A DNA stretch of 64,000 bases from Castellaniella sp. S9 (GCF_027257175.1 NZ_JAPFGD010000007.1:1-64000); one strand, 5' to 3'; positions 45,038 to 54,494 are shown, numbered from the stretch's first letter. Notes: a model not told the origin generated them from the letters alone. A program made the numbers and translations.

Positions 45038-45478
45038 ATGGCTAGCAAATCCAGCACGAAATCCCAGGTCCGCCTGCTGACGGAAAAGGAACTGTTGGCG
45101 ATGCCGGAAAAGGACTACATGAACGATGCACAGCTCGCGTTCTTCCGCGACCGCCTGCACCGCCTCGAACACGAAATCCTCACGAACGCCGGCGCCACCA
45201 CGGAAAACCTGCGCGAGACCCAATACGTCCCCGACCCGGCCGATCGCGCCACCATCGAAGAAGAACACGCGCTCGAGCTGCGTACCCGCGACCGCGAGCG
45301 CAAGCTGCTGAAAAAGGTCCAGCAGTCCATCGCCCGGATCGATGCCGGCGAATACGGCTGGTGCGAGGAAACCGGCGAGCCCATCGGCATCGCCCGCCTG
45401 CTGGCCCGCCCCACCGCCACCCTGTCGCTCGAGGCGCAGGAGCGCCGCGAAATGCGCCAGAAGCTCTACGGCGACTAA
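45038..45478 (+). CDS. dksA: RNA polymerase-binding stringent factor DksA, one-cysteine type
   Basis: A 146-aa protein from MASKSSTKSQ (45038) with AGAGG upstream. The coiled coil carries the tip motif DPADRA (residues 66-71). The classical four-cysteine zinc finger is reduced to one Cys109 (YGWCEETGEPIG), and the second pair is replaced by TLSLEAQE. This degenerate form is typical of beta- and alphaproteobacterial DksA and should not need zinc. It works with ppGpp on rRNA and amino acid promoters. It follows the zinc GTPase gene by 79 bp. Confidence 0.93.
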   Translation: MASKSSTKSQVRLLTEKELLAMPEKDYMNDAQLAFFRDRLHRLEHEILTNAGATTENLRETQYVPDPADRATIEEEHALELRTRDRERKLLKKVQQSIARIDAGEYGWCEETGEPIGIARLLARPTATLSLEAQERREMRQKLYGD

Positions 45479-45589
45479 GTCCGGCACTCGCAGGACCCCA
45501 CGGCCCCGCCCGATCAGACCCCGGCGGGGCGCCGTGCCTTGAATCCGGCTGTCCCGCCCCCATATGAACGGCTCACAGCAAGGATTCCC

Positions 45590-46123
45590 ATGGAACAATT
45601 TCACGCCACCACCATCGTCTGCGTCCGCCGCGGAGAGGACGTCGCGCTGGGCGGCGACGGCCAGGTCACGCTCGGCAACATCGTCATCAAGGGCACGGCG
45701 CGCAAGATCCGCCGCCTCTACCACGACCGCGTCCTGGCGGGTTTCGCCGGCGCCACGGCCGACGCCTTCACCCTGCAGGAGCGCTTCGAGGCCAAGCTGG
45801 AAAAACACCAGGGCCACCTGATGCGCGCGGCCGTCGAGCTGACCCGCGACTGGCGCACCGACCGCATCCTGCGCCGGCTCGAGGCCATGCTCATCGTGGC
45901 TGACCGCGAGCACACCCTGATCCTGTCGGGCAACGGCGACGTCCTCGAGCCCGAACACGGCCTGGCCGCCATCGGATCGGGCGGCGCCTACGCACAGTCC
46001 GCGGCCCGCGCGCTGCTCGAGAACACCGACCTGCCGCCCGCCGAGGTCGTCAAGAAGTCCCTCGAGATCGCGGGCGAACTCTGCATCTACACCAACCAGA
46101 ACCACATCGTCGAAACACTTTAG
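45590..46123 (+). CDS. hslV: ATP-dependent protease proteolytic subunit HslV
   Basis: A 177-aa Ntn hydrolase from the ATG at 45590. The chain begins [14 protein letters not shown], so a six-residue propeptide must be removed to expose the catalytic Thr; this short leader is usual in betaproteobacteria. [10 protein letters not shown] and [13 protein letters not shown] are further family motifs. It forms the HslVU protease with the next gene, which starts 11 bp downstream. Confidence 0.96.
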   Translation: MEQFHATTIVCVRRGEDVALGGDGQVTLGNIVIKGTARKIRRLYHDRVLAGFAGATADAFTLQERFEAKLEKHQGHLMRAAVELTRDWRTDRILRRLEAMLIVADREHTLILSGNGDVLEPEHGLAAIGSGGAYAQSAARALLENTDLPPAEVVKKSLEIAGELCIYTNQNHIVETL

Positions 46124-46134
46124 GCCCGTCCATC

Positions 46135-47466
46135 ATGTCCGCCTCCACCATGACCCCCAAAGAAATCGTCTCGGAACTGGACAAGCACATCGTGGGCCAG
46201 GACCGCGCCAAACGCTCCGTCGCCGTAGCGCTGCGCAACCGCTGGCGCCGACAGCAGGTGCCCGAACCCCTGCGCCACGAGATCGTGCCCAAGAACATCC
46301 TGATGATAGGCCCGACCGGCGTGGGCAAAACGGAAATCGCCCGCCGCCTCGCGCGGCTGGCCAATGCGCCCTTCGTCAAGATCGAGGCCACCAAGTTCAC
46401 CGAGGTCGGCTACGTCGGCCGCGACGTCGACACCATCGTGCGCGACCTGGTCGAGGTCGCCGTCAAGCAAACCCGCGAGACCGAGATGCGGCGGGTGCGC
46501 GCCCAGGCCGAGGACGCCGCCGAGGACCGCATCCTCGACGCCCTGCTGCCGCCGCCGCGCAACGCGCGCGGCGAGCCCGAACGCGACGAGAACAATACCC
46601 GCCAGATCTTCCGCAAGCGCCTGCGCGAGGGCCGTCTGGACGACACCGAGATCGAGGTCGAGGTCGCCCAGGCCGCGCCTCAGATGGAAATCATGGCGCC
46701 CCCGGGCATGGAGGAAATGACCGAGCAGCTGCGCGGCATGTTCGCCGGCCTGTCGCAGGGCAAGACCAAGACCCGCAAGCTCACGGTCAAGGAGGCCTTT
46801 CGCCTGATCATCGAAGAGGAGGCGGGCCGCCGCATCAACGAGGAAGAACTGCGCGGCCGCGCGGTCTCGCTGGCCGAGCAGCACGGCATCGTGTTCCTCG
46901 ACGAGATCGACAAGATCGCCGCGCGCCAGGAGCAAGGCGGCGCGGACGTCTCGCGCCAGGGCGTCCAGCGCGACCTGCTGCCGCTGGTCGAGGGCACGAC
47001 GGTCAACACCAAGTACGGCATGGTGCGCACCGACCACATCCTGTTCATCGCCTCGGGCGCGTTCCACCTGTCCCGCCCCTCGGACCTGATCCCAGAACTG
47101 CAGGGCCGCTTTCCCATCCGCGTGGAACTCGACTCACTGACGGCCGAGGACTTCGTGCGCATCCTGGATGCGACCGACGCATCGCTGACCAAGCAATACC
47201 ACGCACTGCTGGCCACCGAGGACATCGAGCTGGACTTCACCGAGGCGGGCATTCGGCGCCTGGCCGAAATCGCCTTCGACGTCAACGAGCGCACCGAGAA
47301 CATCGGCGCCCGCCGCCTGTACACGGTGATGGAGAAACTGTTGGAGGACCTGTCCTTCGAGGCTGCCAATCCGGGCGCCGACAAGGTCGTGATCGATGCG
47401 GCCTACGTCAACGACAAGCTCGAGGCCACGGCGGGCAGCCAGGACCTGGCGCGCTACGTGCTGTAG
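46135..47466 (+). CDS. hslU: HslU, AAA+ unfoldase of the HslVU protease
   Basis: A 443-aa ClpX-like ATPase. Walker [16 protein letters not shown] (about residues 60-74), the pore loop [13 protein letters not shown], the insertion (I) domain (about 110-240) with Met/Glu-rich segments, Walker B VFLDEIDK, sensor 2 [13 protein letters not shown] and the HslV-activating C-terminus QDLARYVL. Standard length and gene order. Confidence 0.97.
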   Translation: MSASTMTPKEIVSELDKHIVGQDRAKRSVAVALRNRWRRQQVPEPLRHEIVPKNILMIGPTGVGKTEIARRLARLANAPFVKIEATKFTEVGYVGRDVDTIVRDLVEVAVKQTRETEMRRVRAQAEDAAEDRILDALLPPPRNARGEPERDENNTRQIFRKRLREGRLDDTEIEVEVAQAAPQMEIMAPPGMEEMTEQLRGMFAGLSQGKTKTRKLTVKEAFRLIIEEEAGRRINEEELRGRAVSLAEQHGIVFLDEIDKIAARQEQGGADVSRQGVQRDLLPLVEGTTVNTKYGMVRTDHILFIASGAFHLSRPSDLIPELQGRFPIRVELDSLTAEDFVRILDATDASLTKQYHALLATEDIELDFTEAGIRRLAEIAFDVNERTENIGARRLYTVMEKLLEDLSFEAANPGADKVVIDAAYVNDKLEATAGSQDLARYVL

Positions 47467-47484
47467 CCGGGACCCGCGCAAGGC

Positions 47485-47790
47485 TTATTTGGACAGCTTG
47501 GTGACCACGTACTTGCCATCCTGGCGGGTGGCGGTGAACTTGACCGTGTCGCCGACCTGGATTCCCGCCAGCAAGGCCGGATCGATCCGGTAGACCAGCG
47601 TCATCGCCGGCAGGTCCAGCGCGCTGATGGCGCCGTGCTTGATGGCGATCCGGCCCTGCGCGGCATCCACGCGCCGGACCTCGCCGCTGGCCTGGGCCTC
47701 CTGCGCCTGGGCCGGCACGGCAACCACGGCAACCGCAGCCAGGGCGGCAAGCGCCACGGCGCCTGATCGCGAAAACATCGTTCCAGGCAT
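47485..47790 (-). CDS. Periplasmic CusF-like copper-binding protein
   Basis: A 101-aa exported protein with a signal peptide ending near VPAQAQ. The CusF-type barrel has IKHGAISALDLPAMTLVY: the His and the first Met ligand are kept, but the stacking Trp is Leu and the second Met is Leu. Copper binding is therefore likely weaker than in CusF. It is convergent with hslU (18-bp gap) and not in a copper operon. It could serve the copper enzymes encoded elsewhere in the window, but nothing in the sequence shows it. Confidence 0.85.
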   Translation of the reverse strand: MPGTMFSRSGAVALAALAAVAVVAVPAQAQEAQASGEVRRVDAAQGRIAIKHGAISALDLPAMTLVYRIDPALLAGIQVGDTVKFTATRQDGKYVVTKLSK

Positions 47791-47852
47791 ACGCTAAACT
47801 CCTTTTCCGTATCCCGTTTCAACACCCCAATATAACGCCAAAAGGAAGCACC

Positions 47853-48359
47853 TTGCCCGATCCCGTCCCCGGTTATATTCTGCGGCCCGCCATCGAAACC
47901 GACATCCCCGGCATCCTCGCGCTGATGCGCGAGATGGCGGAATTCGAACGGCTCACCGGGATCTTCAAGGCCACCGGGGACAGCCTGCGCGCGAGCTTCT
48001 TCGGCCCGACGCCGGCGGCCCACTGCCTGGTCATCGTGCCCGAGGACGACGATCGGACGCCGATCGCCTACATCATGTGGTTCCATAACTATTCCAGCTT
48101 CCTGGACAAGCGCGGCCTGTACCTCGAAGACGTGTACATTAGCCCTGCGCACCGGGGACGCGGCCTGGGCGGCTGGGTCCTTCGGCACCTGGCGCGCCTG
48201 GCGGTGGACCTGGACTGCGGACGCTTCGAATGGGTGGTCCTGGACTGGAACCGGAACGCCATCGAATTCTACGAGCACCATGGCGCCGAGGTCCTGCACG
48301 ACTGGCGCGTGGTGCGCGTGACCGGCGACGCGCTGCGGCGCCTGGCGCAGACTCCCTGA
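47853..48359 (+). CDS. GNAT family N-acetyltransferase
   Basis: A 168-aa acetyltransferase starting at a TTG (LPDPVPGYILRPA), preceded by AAGGA. The acetyl-CoA binding motif is VYISPAHRGRGLGGWVLRHL (about residues 91-110), and FEWVVLDWNRNAIEFYEHHG is the typical fourth-strand and last-helix segment. It resembles diamine acetyltransferases (LEDVYISP.RGRG with WNR-A). The substrate is unknown. The next gene follows after 26 bp. Confidence 0.85.
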   Translation: MPDPVPGYILRPAIETDIPGILALMREMAEFERLTGIFKATGDSLRASFFGPTPAAHCLVIVPEDDDRTPIAYIMWFHNYSSFLDKRGLYLEDVYISPAHRGRGLGGWVLRHLARLAVDLDCGRFEWVVLDWNRNAIEFYEHHGAEVLHDWRVVRVTGDALRRLAQTP

Positions 48360-48385
48360 CATTCCGACCGAACGCGAGGGCAATC

Positions 48386-48946
48386 ATGTCCATCCGGCTT
48401 TCCATCATCAGCACCCGCACCGGCGACGACGGCACCACCGGACTGGGCGACGGGACGCGCCTGCCCAAGGACGCGCCGCGCATCGCCGCCCTGGGCGACG
48501 TCGACGAACTCAACAGCATGATCGGCCTGTGGCGCACCGAGGCCCTGCCGCCCGACGTAGCCGCGCTGCTCGGGCGCATCCAGAACGAGCTGTTCGACCT
48601 GGGCGGCGAGCTCTGCATCCCCGGCCACGCCGCCGTGACCGAGGCCCACGTGGCGCGCCTGGACGAGGCCCTGGCGCATTACAACGCCGGGCTGGGTCGC
48701 CTGCAGGAATTCATCCTGCCCGGCGGCTGTCGGGCCGCCGCGCTGGCCCACATGGCGCGTACGCTCGCCCGGCGGGCCGAGCGCGCCGTGGTGGCGCTGG
48801 ACCGCGAGGAGGCCGTCAATCCCCCGGTGCGCCAGTACCTGAACCGCCTCTCGGACCTGTGCTTCGTGCTGGCGCGCACACTGAACCGCGCCGCCGGCGT
48901 GCCCGATGTCTGCTGGACGGGACCTCAGCACGCCTCAGGGGCGTAA
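48386..48946 (+). CDS. Cob(I)alamin adenosyltransferase, PduO type
   Basis: A 186-aa four-helix-bundle enzyme from MSIRLSIISTRTGDDG (48386). The ATP site STRTGDDGTTGLGDGTRLPK (residues 9-28) and the C-terminal REEAVNPPVRQYLNRLSDLC with FVLAR are intact. It makes adenosylcobalamin from cob(I)alamin and ATP. No other B12 genes are in the window. Confidence 0.93.
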   Translation: MSIRLSIISTRTGDDGTTGLGDGTRLPKDAPRIAALGDVDELNSMIGLWRTEALPPDVAALLGRIQNELFDLGGELCIPGHAAVTEAHVARLDEALAHYNAGLGRLQEFILPGGCRAAALAHMARTLARRAERAVVALDREEAVNPPVRQYLNRLSDLCFVLARTLNRAAGVPDVCWTGPQHASGA

Positions 48947-48983
48947 ACCGCCCCACCGCCAAGCCGATCCGGCGCCGGCGGCC

Positions 48984-49511
48984 TCAGCGCGCGTCGGCCG
49001 AGTGGACATCCAGGGCCTCGAGGAAGCGCGACACCATGTTGTAGGTGGCGATGGTCGCGGTCAGCTCGACCAGGCCGCGCTCATCGAAATGCGGCCGCAG
49101 GGCATCGAACACCGCATCCTCGACCTGCACCGACAAGGTCATCGCATCGGTGTAGGCAAGGACGGCGCGCTCGCGGGCATCGAACACGCCCTCGGGCAGG
49201 GCGCGTTCACGCAAGGCGTCCAGCTGCGCCTGGGCCAGGCCTGCGCGCCGCGCGATCGGCGCATGCTGGTCGGCCTCGTAGGGCGCCCGGTTGAGGTGGG
49301 CGATGCGCATGATGACCAGTTCGCGGATCGCGCCGTCCAGCCCGGTCTGCTGGCGGATGCGGGTCAGGTGCGCCAGCCACCCTTCGGCCACCGGCGGGCT
49401 GTGCAACAGCATCTGGTACAGGTGCAGCACGCTGCCGCGTTCGGCGACGATGCGCTCGACCAGCGCCTGGGTCGAGCCGTCCGCCAGGTCCGCATATCCG
49501 ATTCTTGCCAT
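48984..49511 (-). CDS. Carboxymuconolactone decarboxylase (AhpD-like) family protein
   Basis: A 175-aa helical protein of the CMD family: REL-VIMRIAHLNRAPYEADQH is the active-site region. The CxxC pair of AhpD-type peroxidases is absent (YEADQH instead of CxxCxxxH), so it is not a thiol peroxidase. The catalytic role is unknown. It lies 20 bp downstream of an aminotransferase gene on the same strand, suggesting a shared catabolic pathway. Confidence 0.8.
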   Translation of the reverse strand: MARIGYADLADGSTQALVERIVAERGSVLHLYQMLLHSPPVAEGWLAHLTRIRQQTGLDGAIRELVIMRIAHLNRAPYEADQHAPIARRAGLAQAQLDALRERALPEGVFDARERAVLAYTDAMTLSVQVEDAVFDALRPHFDERGLVELTATIATYNMVSRFLEALDVHSADAR

Positions 49512-49531
49512 GGGTATCGTCCTTTGCCGGG

Positions 49532-50857
49532 TCAGGCGGGCAGCACGTCGCGCACGCTGCGCGCCAGGCGCTCGACGATCTCGTCGATGTCGGCGGCGGT
49601 GCTGATGAAGGGCGGCGCCAGCAGCACATGGTCGCCATGCACGCCGTCGATGGTCCCGCCCATCGGATAGACCATGAGCCCATTGGCCATGGCTTGGCGC
49701 TTGAGCTGGGCGTGGGTCTTGCGGGCGGGGTCCAGCACCGATTTATCGGCCTTGTCCCGCACGAACTCGACGCCGGTGAACAGGCCACGGCCGCGGATGT
49801 CGCCGACGTTGGGGTGATCGCCCAGGGCCTCGCGCAAACGGGCGCGCAATTGCTCGCCGCGGGCACGCACATTGTCCAGCAGGCCATCGCGCTCGATCAC
49901 GCGCTGCACCGCGAGGGCGCCGGCGCAGGCGGTGGCGTGGCCCATATAAGTGTGCCCGTGCTGGAAAAAGCCGCTGCCGCCGACGATGGTGTCATAGATC
50001 CGGCGGCTGGCCAGCATGGCGCCGATGGGCTGATAGCCCGCCCCCAGCCCCTTGGCGATCACCAGGATGTCGGGGGCCACACCGTCCTCGGCGCAGGCGA
50101 ACAGGTGGCCGGTGCGGCCCATGCCGGCCATCACCTCGTCGAGGATCAACAGTACGCCATGGCGGTCGCAGACCTCGCGGATGCGCTGCAGGTAGGTGCG
50201 CACCGGCGGCAGCACGCCGGCCGTCGCGCCCACCACGGTCTCGGCGACGAAGGCCGCGACGTTTTCCGCGCCGATCTCGAGGATTTTTTGCTCGAGTTCT
50301 TGCGCCAGCCGTGCGGCGTATTGCTCCTCGGTCTCGTCGGCGCGCTGGTCGCGATAGGCATAGCAGGGCGAGACGTGATGGGCGGGGACCAGCAGGGGCA
50401 GGAAAGGTGCGCGCCGCCAGGCATTGCCGCCGATCGCCAGCGCCCCCAGGGTGTTGCCGTGGTAGCTCTGGCGCCGGGCGATGAACTGGCTGCGGGAATC
50501 CTCGCCGCGTTCGACGAAATACTGGCGCGCCAGTTTCAGCGCCGCCTCCACGGCCTCGGAGCCGCCGGATACGAAATAGACGTGGTCCAGGTCCCCGGGC
50601 GCGCGGGCGGCCAGGAAGTCGGCCAAATCCTCGCAAGCCTGCGTGGTGAAGAATGAAGAATGGGCGTAGGCCAGTTCGTCGAGCTGCGCCTTGATGGCCG
50701 CGATCACGTCGGGGTGGCCATGCCCCAGGCAGGACACGGCCGCGCCGCCGGAGGCGTCAATGTACTCGCGACCGTCCTCATCGAACAGGGAAACCCCCTG
50801 TCCGCGTACGGCGCGTTTCAGCGTATGCTGGGGGTTGCGATGAAAGACATGGGTCAT
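49532..50857 (-). CDS. Class III pyridoxal-phosphate aminotransferase
   Basis: A 441-aa aminotransferase of the omega-amino-acid/acetylornithine group. Landmarks: the N-terminal substrate segment GGAAVSCLGHGHP, PLP phosphate loop SGGSEAVEAALKLARQYF, LILDEVMAGMGRTG with the PLP-pyridine Asp, Schiff-base Lys in VIAKGLGAGYQPIGAML, and GHTYMGHATACAGALAV. The substrate is not predictable. It is divergent from an RpiR-type regulator whose own promoter shares the 125-bp intergenic region. Confidence 0.92.
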   Translation of the reverse strand: MTHVFHRNPQHTLKRAVRGQGVSLFDEDGREYIDASGGAAVSCLGHGHPDVIAAIKAQLDELAYAHSSFFTTQACEDLADFLAARAPGDLDHVYFVSGGSEAVEAALKLARQYFVERGEDSRSQFIARRQSYHGNTLGALAIGGNAWRRAPFLPLLVPAHHVSPCYAYRDQRADETEEQYAARLAQELEQKILEIGAENVAAFVAETVVGATAGVLPPVRTYLQRIREVCDRHGVLLILDEVMAGMGRTGHLFACAEDGVAPDILVIAKGLGAGYQPIGAMLASRRIYDTIVGGSGFFQHGHTYMGHATACAGALAVQRVIERDGLLDNVRARGEQLRARLREALGDHPNVGDIRGRGLFTGVEFVRDKADKSVLDPARKTHAQLKRQAMANGLMVYPMGGTIDGVHGDHVLLAPPFISTAADIDEIVERLARSVRDVLPA

Positions 50858-50982
50858 GGCGGGGGTCCCAGGCGTCCTCGGCCGATCGTCGCGGCACGCC
50901 GTTTATTCAACAAGTGTTTCGTGTATCATAATACTTGGAACAAATAAATCAATCCCCCCGAGGCTTTTCCCGACCGACCGTC

Positions 50983-51849
50983 ATGCAAGCGCCACAGTCC
51001 CTGGAAGCCCTGGTCCAACACATCCAGTCCTGCTACAAGGACTTGAGCCCGCAGTTCCAGATCGCCGCGCGCTATCTGATCGACCATCCGACCCAAGTGT
51101 CGATCCTGTCGATGCGCAAGATCTCGGCCTTGGCCGGCGTACAGCCGGCCACGCTCGTGCGGCTCGCCCAGCACTTGGGCTATGCCGGCTGGGAGCCCCT
51201 GAAATCGGTCTTCAACCGGCAACTGCGCATGGTGCCCGGCGGCTACGCCGACCGCGCCCAGGCGCTGGTCGCCGACCACCCGTCCGAGTCCGCCGACTGG
51301 ATCCGCGGCACCCAGGCGCAATCGGCCAACCTGCTGGCGCTGGGCGCGGCCAACGCGCGGGCGATGCCCGAGGCGGTCGAACGCTTGCACCGGGCGCGGC
51401 GGCTGCACATCGCGGGGTTTCGTTCGTCGCATCCCGCGGCCTTCAGCCTCAAGTACCTCTGCAGCCTGTTCCGTCCCGACGTCTACCTGCTGGACAACAC
51501 CGCCGGCACGCTCGACCAGGACCTGCGCCACCTGGGCCCCGAAGACACCATTGTCCTCATCAGCTTCGCGCCCTACTCGCGCGAAGTCCGCCAGATCACC
51601 GAGGCCGCGCGCCGGCAAAGCTGTCCCATCATCGCCCTGTGCGACAGCAAGCTCGCGCCGGTGGCCATCGAGGCCGCATGCGTACTGACGTTCACGACGC
51701 ACAGCGGTTCCTTCTTTCCGTCCACCGTGGCCGCACAGGGTCTGGTCGAGGTGCTGGCCCAGCAACTGCTCGTGCGCGCCGGCGCGCGAGCCGTGCAAGG
51801 CCTGGCGCACGCCGAGGCGCAACTGCACGACAGCGGCGCCTACCTCTGA
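50983..51849 (+). CDS. MurR/RpiR-family transcriptional regulator
   Basis: A 288-aa regulator from the ATG at 50983 (MQAPQSLEALVQHI); a frame upstream to 50935 crosses the promoter. The N-terminal helix-turn-helix is VSILSMRKISALAGVQPATL with VRLAQHLGYAG. The C-terminal SIS domain (about residues 125-265) has HIAGFRSSHPAAFSLKYLC and VLISFAPYSREVRQITEAA. SIS domains usually sense sugar phosphates, yet members control amino acid use too. Upstream, GTATCATAATAC (50922-50933) is a partial palindrome and a -10-like site. Confidence 0.9.
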   Translation: MQAPQSLEALVQHIQSCYKDLSPQFQIAARYLIDHPTQVSILSMRKISALAGVQPATLVRLAQHLGYAGWEPLKSVFNRQLRMVPGGYADRAQALVADHPSESADWIRGTQAQSANLLALGAANARAMPEAVERLHRARRLHIAGFRSSHPAAFSLKYLCSLFRPDVYLLDNTAGTLDQDLRHLGPEDTIVLISFAPYSREVRQITEAARRQSCPIIALCDSKLAPVAIEAACVLTFTTHSGSFFPSTVAAQGLVEVLAQQLLVRAGARAVQGLAHAEAQLHDSGAYL

Positions 51850-51894
51850 GGCGGCGCGGCATGGCGGCATCGTTTCCACACCAGGAGAATCACC

Positions 51895-52896
51895 GTGCTG
51901 GCATGGCTGCGCGCTGAAGGATCCCATCGCGACATCGGGCTGGCGCTGGGGCGCTGGGGGGCCGAGGCCTGCCACGGCCATCTGCTGCGCTCGTCCGCAT
52001 GGGCCGGCGTACAGCGCTGGCGCGGCAGCGCCGAGGCTGCGGCCATGCGCGCGCATGTCGAACAGGCCTTTCCGTGGATCATGGACGAGCTCTCGGGCCT
52101 GGCCGAAGGGCTGGGACTACCGCTAGAGGACGTCTTTCTGTGGAATTGCCGAGGCGACCTGTGGGCGATGGCGCCCGACGGCTGCACCACCGTGCTGGCC
52201 GCCGCGCGCCTGTCGCACAACGAGGACGGCGATCCGGGCTTCGCCGGCCGCTGCGGCCTGGTCGACCTGCGGCCGCCCGATGGCCCGGCCTTCGTATCCT
52301 TCGTCTACCCGGGGTCCATCCCGGGCCACACCTTTGCCGTCAACGACGCCGGTCTGGCCATGACCGTCAACAACATCCGGGCGCGCCGTGCCCCGCCCGG
52401 CATGCCGCGCATGGTGCTGACGCGGGCCGTACTGACGCTGGGCACGCCCACGGACGCCGTGGCGCTGCTGCGCGCCCACCCGCGCGCCGGCGCCTTCCAC
52501 CTGGGCATCGGCACGGCCGGCGGGGACGCCACGTACAGCGTGGAATTCTCATCTGAAACAGTGTCCGCCGAACGCGTGGCCGCCGGCAGGCGGGTCCACG
52601 CCAACCATGCCATCCACGCCCTGCAGGCCGGCCTGTCCCAGGTCGTCACGGCCTCGTCGCGGCACCGGCAGGCGCGCGGCGACGCCCTGTTGGCACAAGG
52701 GACCGAAGCCCTCGACATCCTGGCCGATCAAGGCGATGCGGCCGAGCCCATCTACCGGAACTCGGCCGCCGATACGGATGACGAGAACACCATGGCCACC
52801 GCGGACATCGACCTCGGCGGGCCGCTGGCCGCATGGACGGTGCAGGCCCCCCCGGGCGACATCCGGTTCCGCTTCGAGGGGATCCGCCGGCTGTGA
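51895..52896 (+). CDS. C45 family autoproteolytic acyltransferase/hydrolase
   Basis: A 333-aa Ntn hydrolase starting at a GTG (51895) with CAGGAG upstream. FLWNCRGDLWAMAPDGCTTV places the nucleophile Cys, exposed by self-cleavage, in DGCTTV near residue 100. GHTFAVNDAGLAMTVNNIRA is the typical following strand region. The family includes penicillin N-acyltransferase, but bacterial members are generally amidases or acylases of unknown substrate. It follows the RpiR regulator by 45 bp and is opposite to the aminotransferase. Confidence 0.85.
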   Translation: MLAWLRAEGSHRDIGLALGRWGAEACHGHLLRSSAWAGVQRWRGSAEAAAMRAHVEQAFPWIMDELSGLAEGLGLPLEDVFLWNCRGDLWAMAPDGCTTVLAAARLSHNEDGDPGFAGRCGLVDLRPPDGPAFVSFVYPGSIPGHTFAVNDAGLAMTVNNIRARRAPPGMPRMVLTRAVLTLGTPTDAVALLRAHPRAGAFHLGIGTAGGDATYSVEFSSETVSAERVAAGRRVHANHAIHALQAGLSQVVTASSRHRQARGDALLAQGTEALDILADQGDAAEPIYRNSAADTDDENTMATADIDLGGPLAAWTVQAPPGDIRFRFEGIRRL

Positions 52897-53217
52897 TCAG
52901 CGCACCCGGCTGACCATGTATTCGACGGCCGCGCGCAGGGCGGCGTCGTCGGCCTTGGTGCCGCCGCGCGCCGGCATGGCGCCCCTGCCGTTGATGGCCA
53001 CGGCCATCATCTCGTCCATGCCACGCGCGATGATGGGTTCCCACGCCTTTTTATTGCCGAGCTTGGGGGCGTTGGCCGCGCCTGTGCTGTGGCAGGCCAC
53101 ACACGAGGATTTATAGAGCTTTTCACCCGAGGGGTTGACCTTGCCGCCATCGGCGGCCATCGAGGCGAAAGGCGCGAGGGCCAGTGCGAGGGCTGCGATA
53201 CCGAGAGTCTTGAACAT
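52897..53217 (-). CDS. Class I c-type cytochrome, probable NirK electron donor
   Basis: A 106-aa exported cytochrome from MFKTLGIAALALA (53217). A signal peptide ends near SMAAD. The heme site is CVACH (residues 39-43 or so), and the distal Met is in GRGAMPARGG. The overall pattern is c5-like. It is 50 bp downstream of nirK on the same strand, so it is a natural electron donor to the nitrite reductase, and could also feed the CuA subunit. Its stop is immediately next to the stop of the convergent C45 gene. Confidence 0.9.
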   Translation of the reverse strand: MFKTLGIAALALALAPFASMAADGGKVNPSGEKLYKSSCVACHSTGAANAPKLGNKKAWEPIIARGMDEMMAVAINGRGAMPARGGTKADDAALRAAVEYMVSRVR

Positions 53218-53267
53218 GAGGGTCTCCTGAGAGGCATGGCCCAAGGCCATGCCCGTTGTTTCATGGG

Positions 53268-54356
53268 TTATTTGGCGGTGACTGGCCGGGGCGCGGCCAC
53301 CTGCTTCATCAGGTCGTCGTTCCACTTGCCGTCCACCTTGACGTGGCCGGCAGCGCCCAGCTCGAAAGCCTCGATCAGGTTGTGATTGACGTAGGCGTAG
53401 ACCCCGGGCTGCTTGAAGGTGTAGAACGCCGCACCCGCCGAACCGCCGCGGATGAACCAGGTCTCGAGGTCTTTCTCGGGCGCATTAGCGAACTTGCCGG
53501 TTTCCCAGACCCAGTCGCCGTGGCCGCCGATCAGGTGGGGGCGGGTGTCGCGATTGGCCGAGGCGTGGATGAACAGGACGCTTTCGCCGACCTTGGCGGT
53601 CATGGCGCCGTCGCCGGTCAGGGCGCCGACCTTGCCGTTGAACACCACGTGGGTCGGGATCAGGCCGCGCATGACCTCGACCGTATCGCCGTAGCTCTCG
53701 AGCGCAGTGTCATATTCCTTGTAATTGCCGTCCTCGTCCTTGGGGATGTACAAGTCGAACTCGCCGATGGTGTAGGCCCTGTCGTAGTGCAGCGCATTGC
53801 CTGCGGCGTCCTTGAGGCCGTCGCGCGGCAGCACCATGATGGTGCCGCTCATGCCGGACACCACGTGCCAGGGCACCATGCCCTCGGGCGCGCAGTGGTA
53901 GATGAAGACGCCCGAGCGGTCGGCCTTGAAGCGCAGCACGGCTTCCTCGCCCGGCTTGACGATCGTCAGGCTGGCGCCGCCCAGCGCACCGGTGGCGGCG
54001 TGGAAGTCGATGTTGTGCTCGAGCGCGTTGGTGTCCGGATTGACCAGCGTCAGCTCGACGTAGTCGCCCTCGTGGACGACCATGGTCGGTCCGGGCATCG
54101 AGCCGTTGAAGGTCATCGCCTGCAGGGTCGTGCCGTTTTCCTCGTCGATGACGACCTTTTTCTCCTCGATCACCATCCGGAACTGGATCACCCGCGGGGC
54201 CGCCTTGGTGGCCTGCTCGTGCGCATGCACCAGCGGGGGCGCGACCAGCTCGACCTTGACGTGCTCGAGCTTGTCCACCGGATCGGCGAGGGCTGTCCCA
54301 CCCGCAAGAACGGAAGCCAGGGCGGTGGCGGCCATGCACAGACGAAAAACCTTCAT
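53268..54356 (-). CDS. nirK: Copper-containing nitrite reductase NirK (class I)
   Basis: A 362-aa periplasmic enzyme with a signal peptide ([20 protein letters not shown]). Type 1 copper: His of LEHNIDFH, Cys of [12 protein letters not shown], the second His there, and Met of VSGMSG. Type 2 copper: the second His in NIDFH, the His before the Cys, and His of [10 protein letters not shown]. The catalytic Asp and His are in HNIDFH and [14 protein letters not shown]. It reduces nitrite to NO. The [11 protein letters not shown] motif marks the class I form. Box elements upstream indicate nitrogen-oxide control. Confidence 0.97.
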   Translation of the reverse strand: MKVFRLCMAATALASVLAGGTALADPVDKLEHVKVELVAPPLVHAHEQATKAAPRVIQFRMVIEEKKVVIDEENGTTLQAMTFNGSMPGPTMVVHEGDYVELTLVNPDTNALEHNIDFHAATGALGGASLTIVKPGEEAVLRFKADRSGVFIYHCAPEGMVPWHVVSGMSGTIMVLPRDGLKDAAGNALHYDRAYTIGEFDLYIPKDEDGNYKEYDTALESYGDTVEVMRGLIPTHVVFNGKVGALTGDGAMTAKVGESVLFIHASANRDTRPHLIGGHGDWVWETGKFANAPEKDLETWFIRGGSAGAAFYTFKQPGVYAYVNHNLIEAFELGAAGHVKVDGKWNDDLMKQVAAPRPVTAK

Positions 54357-54424
54357 GTTGAACTCCCTGATTTGTTGTGTCTTATTCGACGGTTCCATCG
54401 TGCCATGATCAGGGTTAACACTAG

Positions 54425-54438
54425 TTGCACTAGATCAA
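54425..54438 (-). promoter_or_regulatory. DNR/NnrR-type box upstream of nirK
   Basis: The minus strand reads TTGATCTAGTGCAA: TTG-N8-CAA, with TTGAT on one side and GCAA on the other. Its centre is 75 bp before the nirK start codon, consistent with a class II site if transcription starts near 54390, although no strong -10 is evident. Confidence 0.65.
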
Positions 54439-54475
54439 ACGATTCCAGGTATCAGCCCGCCAAAACACCGGGTGT

Positions 54476-54489
54476 TTGATCTGGCGCAA
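54476..54489. promoter_or_regulatory. Second DNR/NnrR-type box near nirK
   Basis: TTGATCTGGCGCAA, again TTG-N8-CAA, centred 51 bp from the first box and just past the nirV stop codon. It may assist nirK activation or bind a second dimer. Confidence 0.5.
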
Positions 54490-54494
54490 ACGAT

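Noticed and set aside
45590-45610. HslV with a defective N-terminus because Thr is not residue 2
   Set aside because: The short MEQFHA leader before the TTIV motif is usual for betaproteobacterial HslV.
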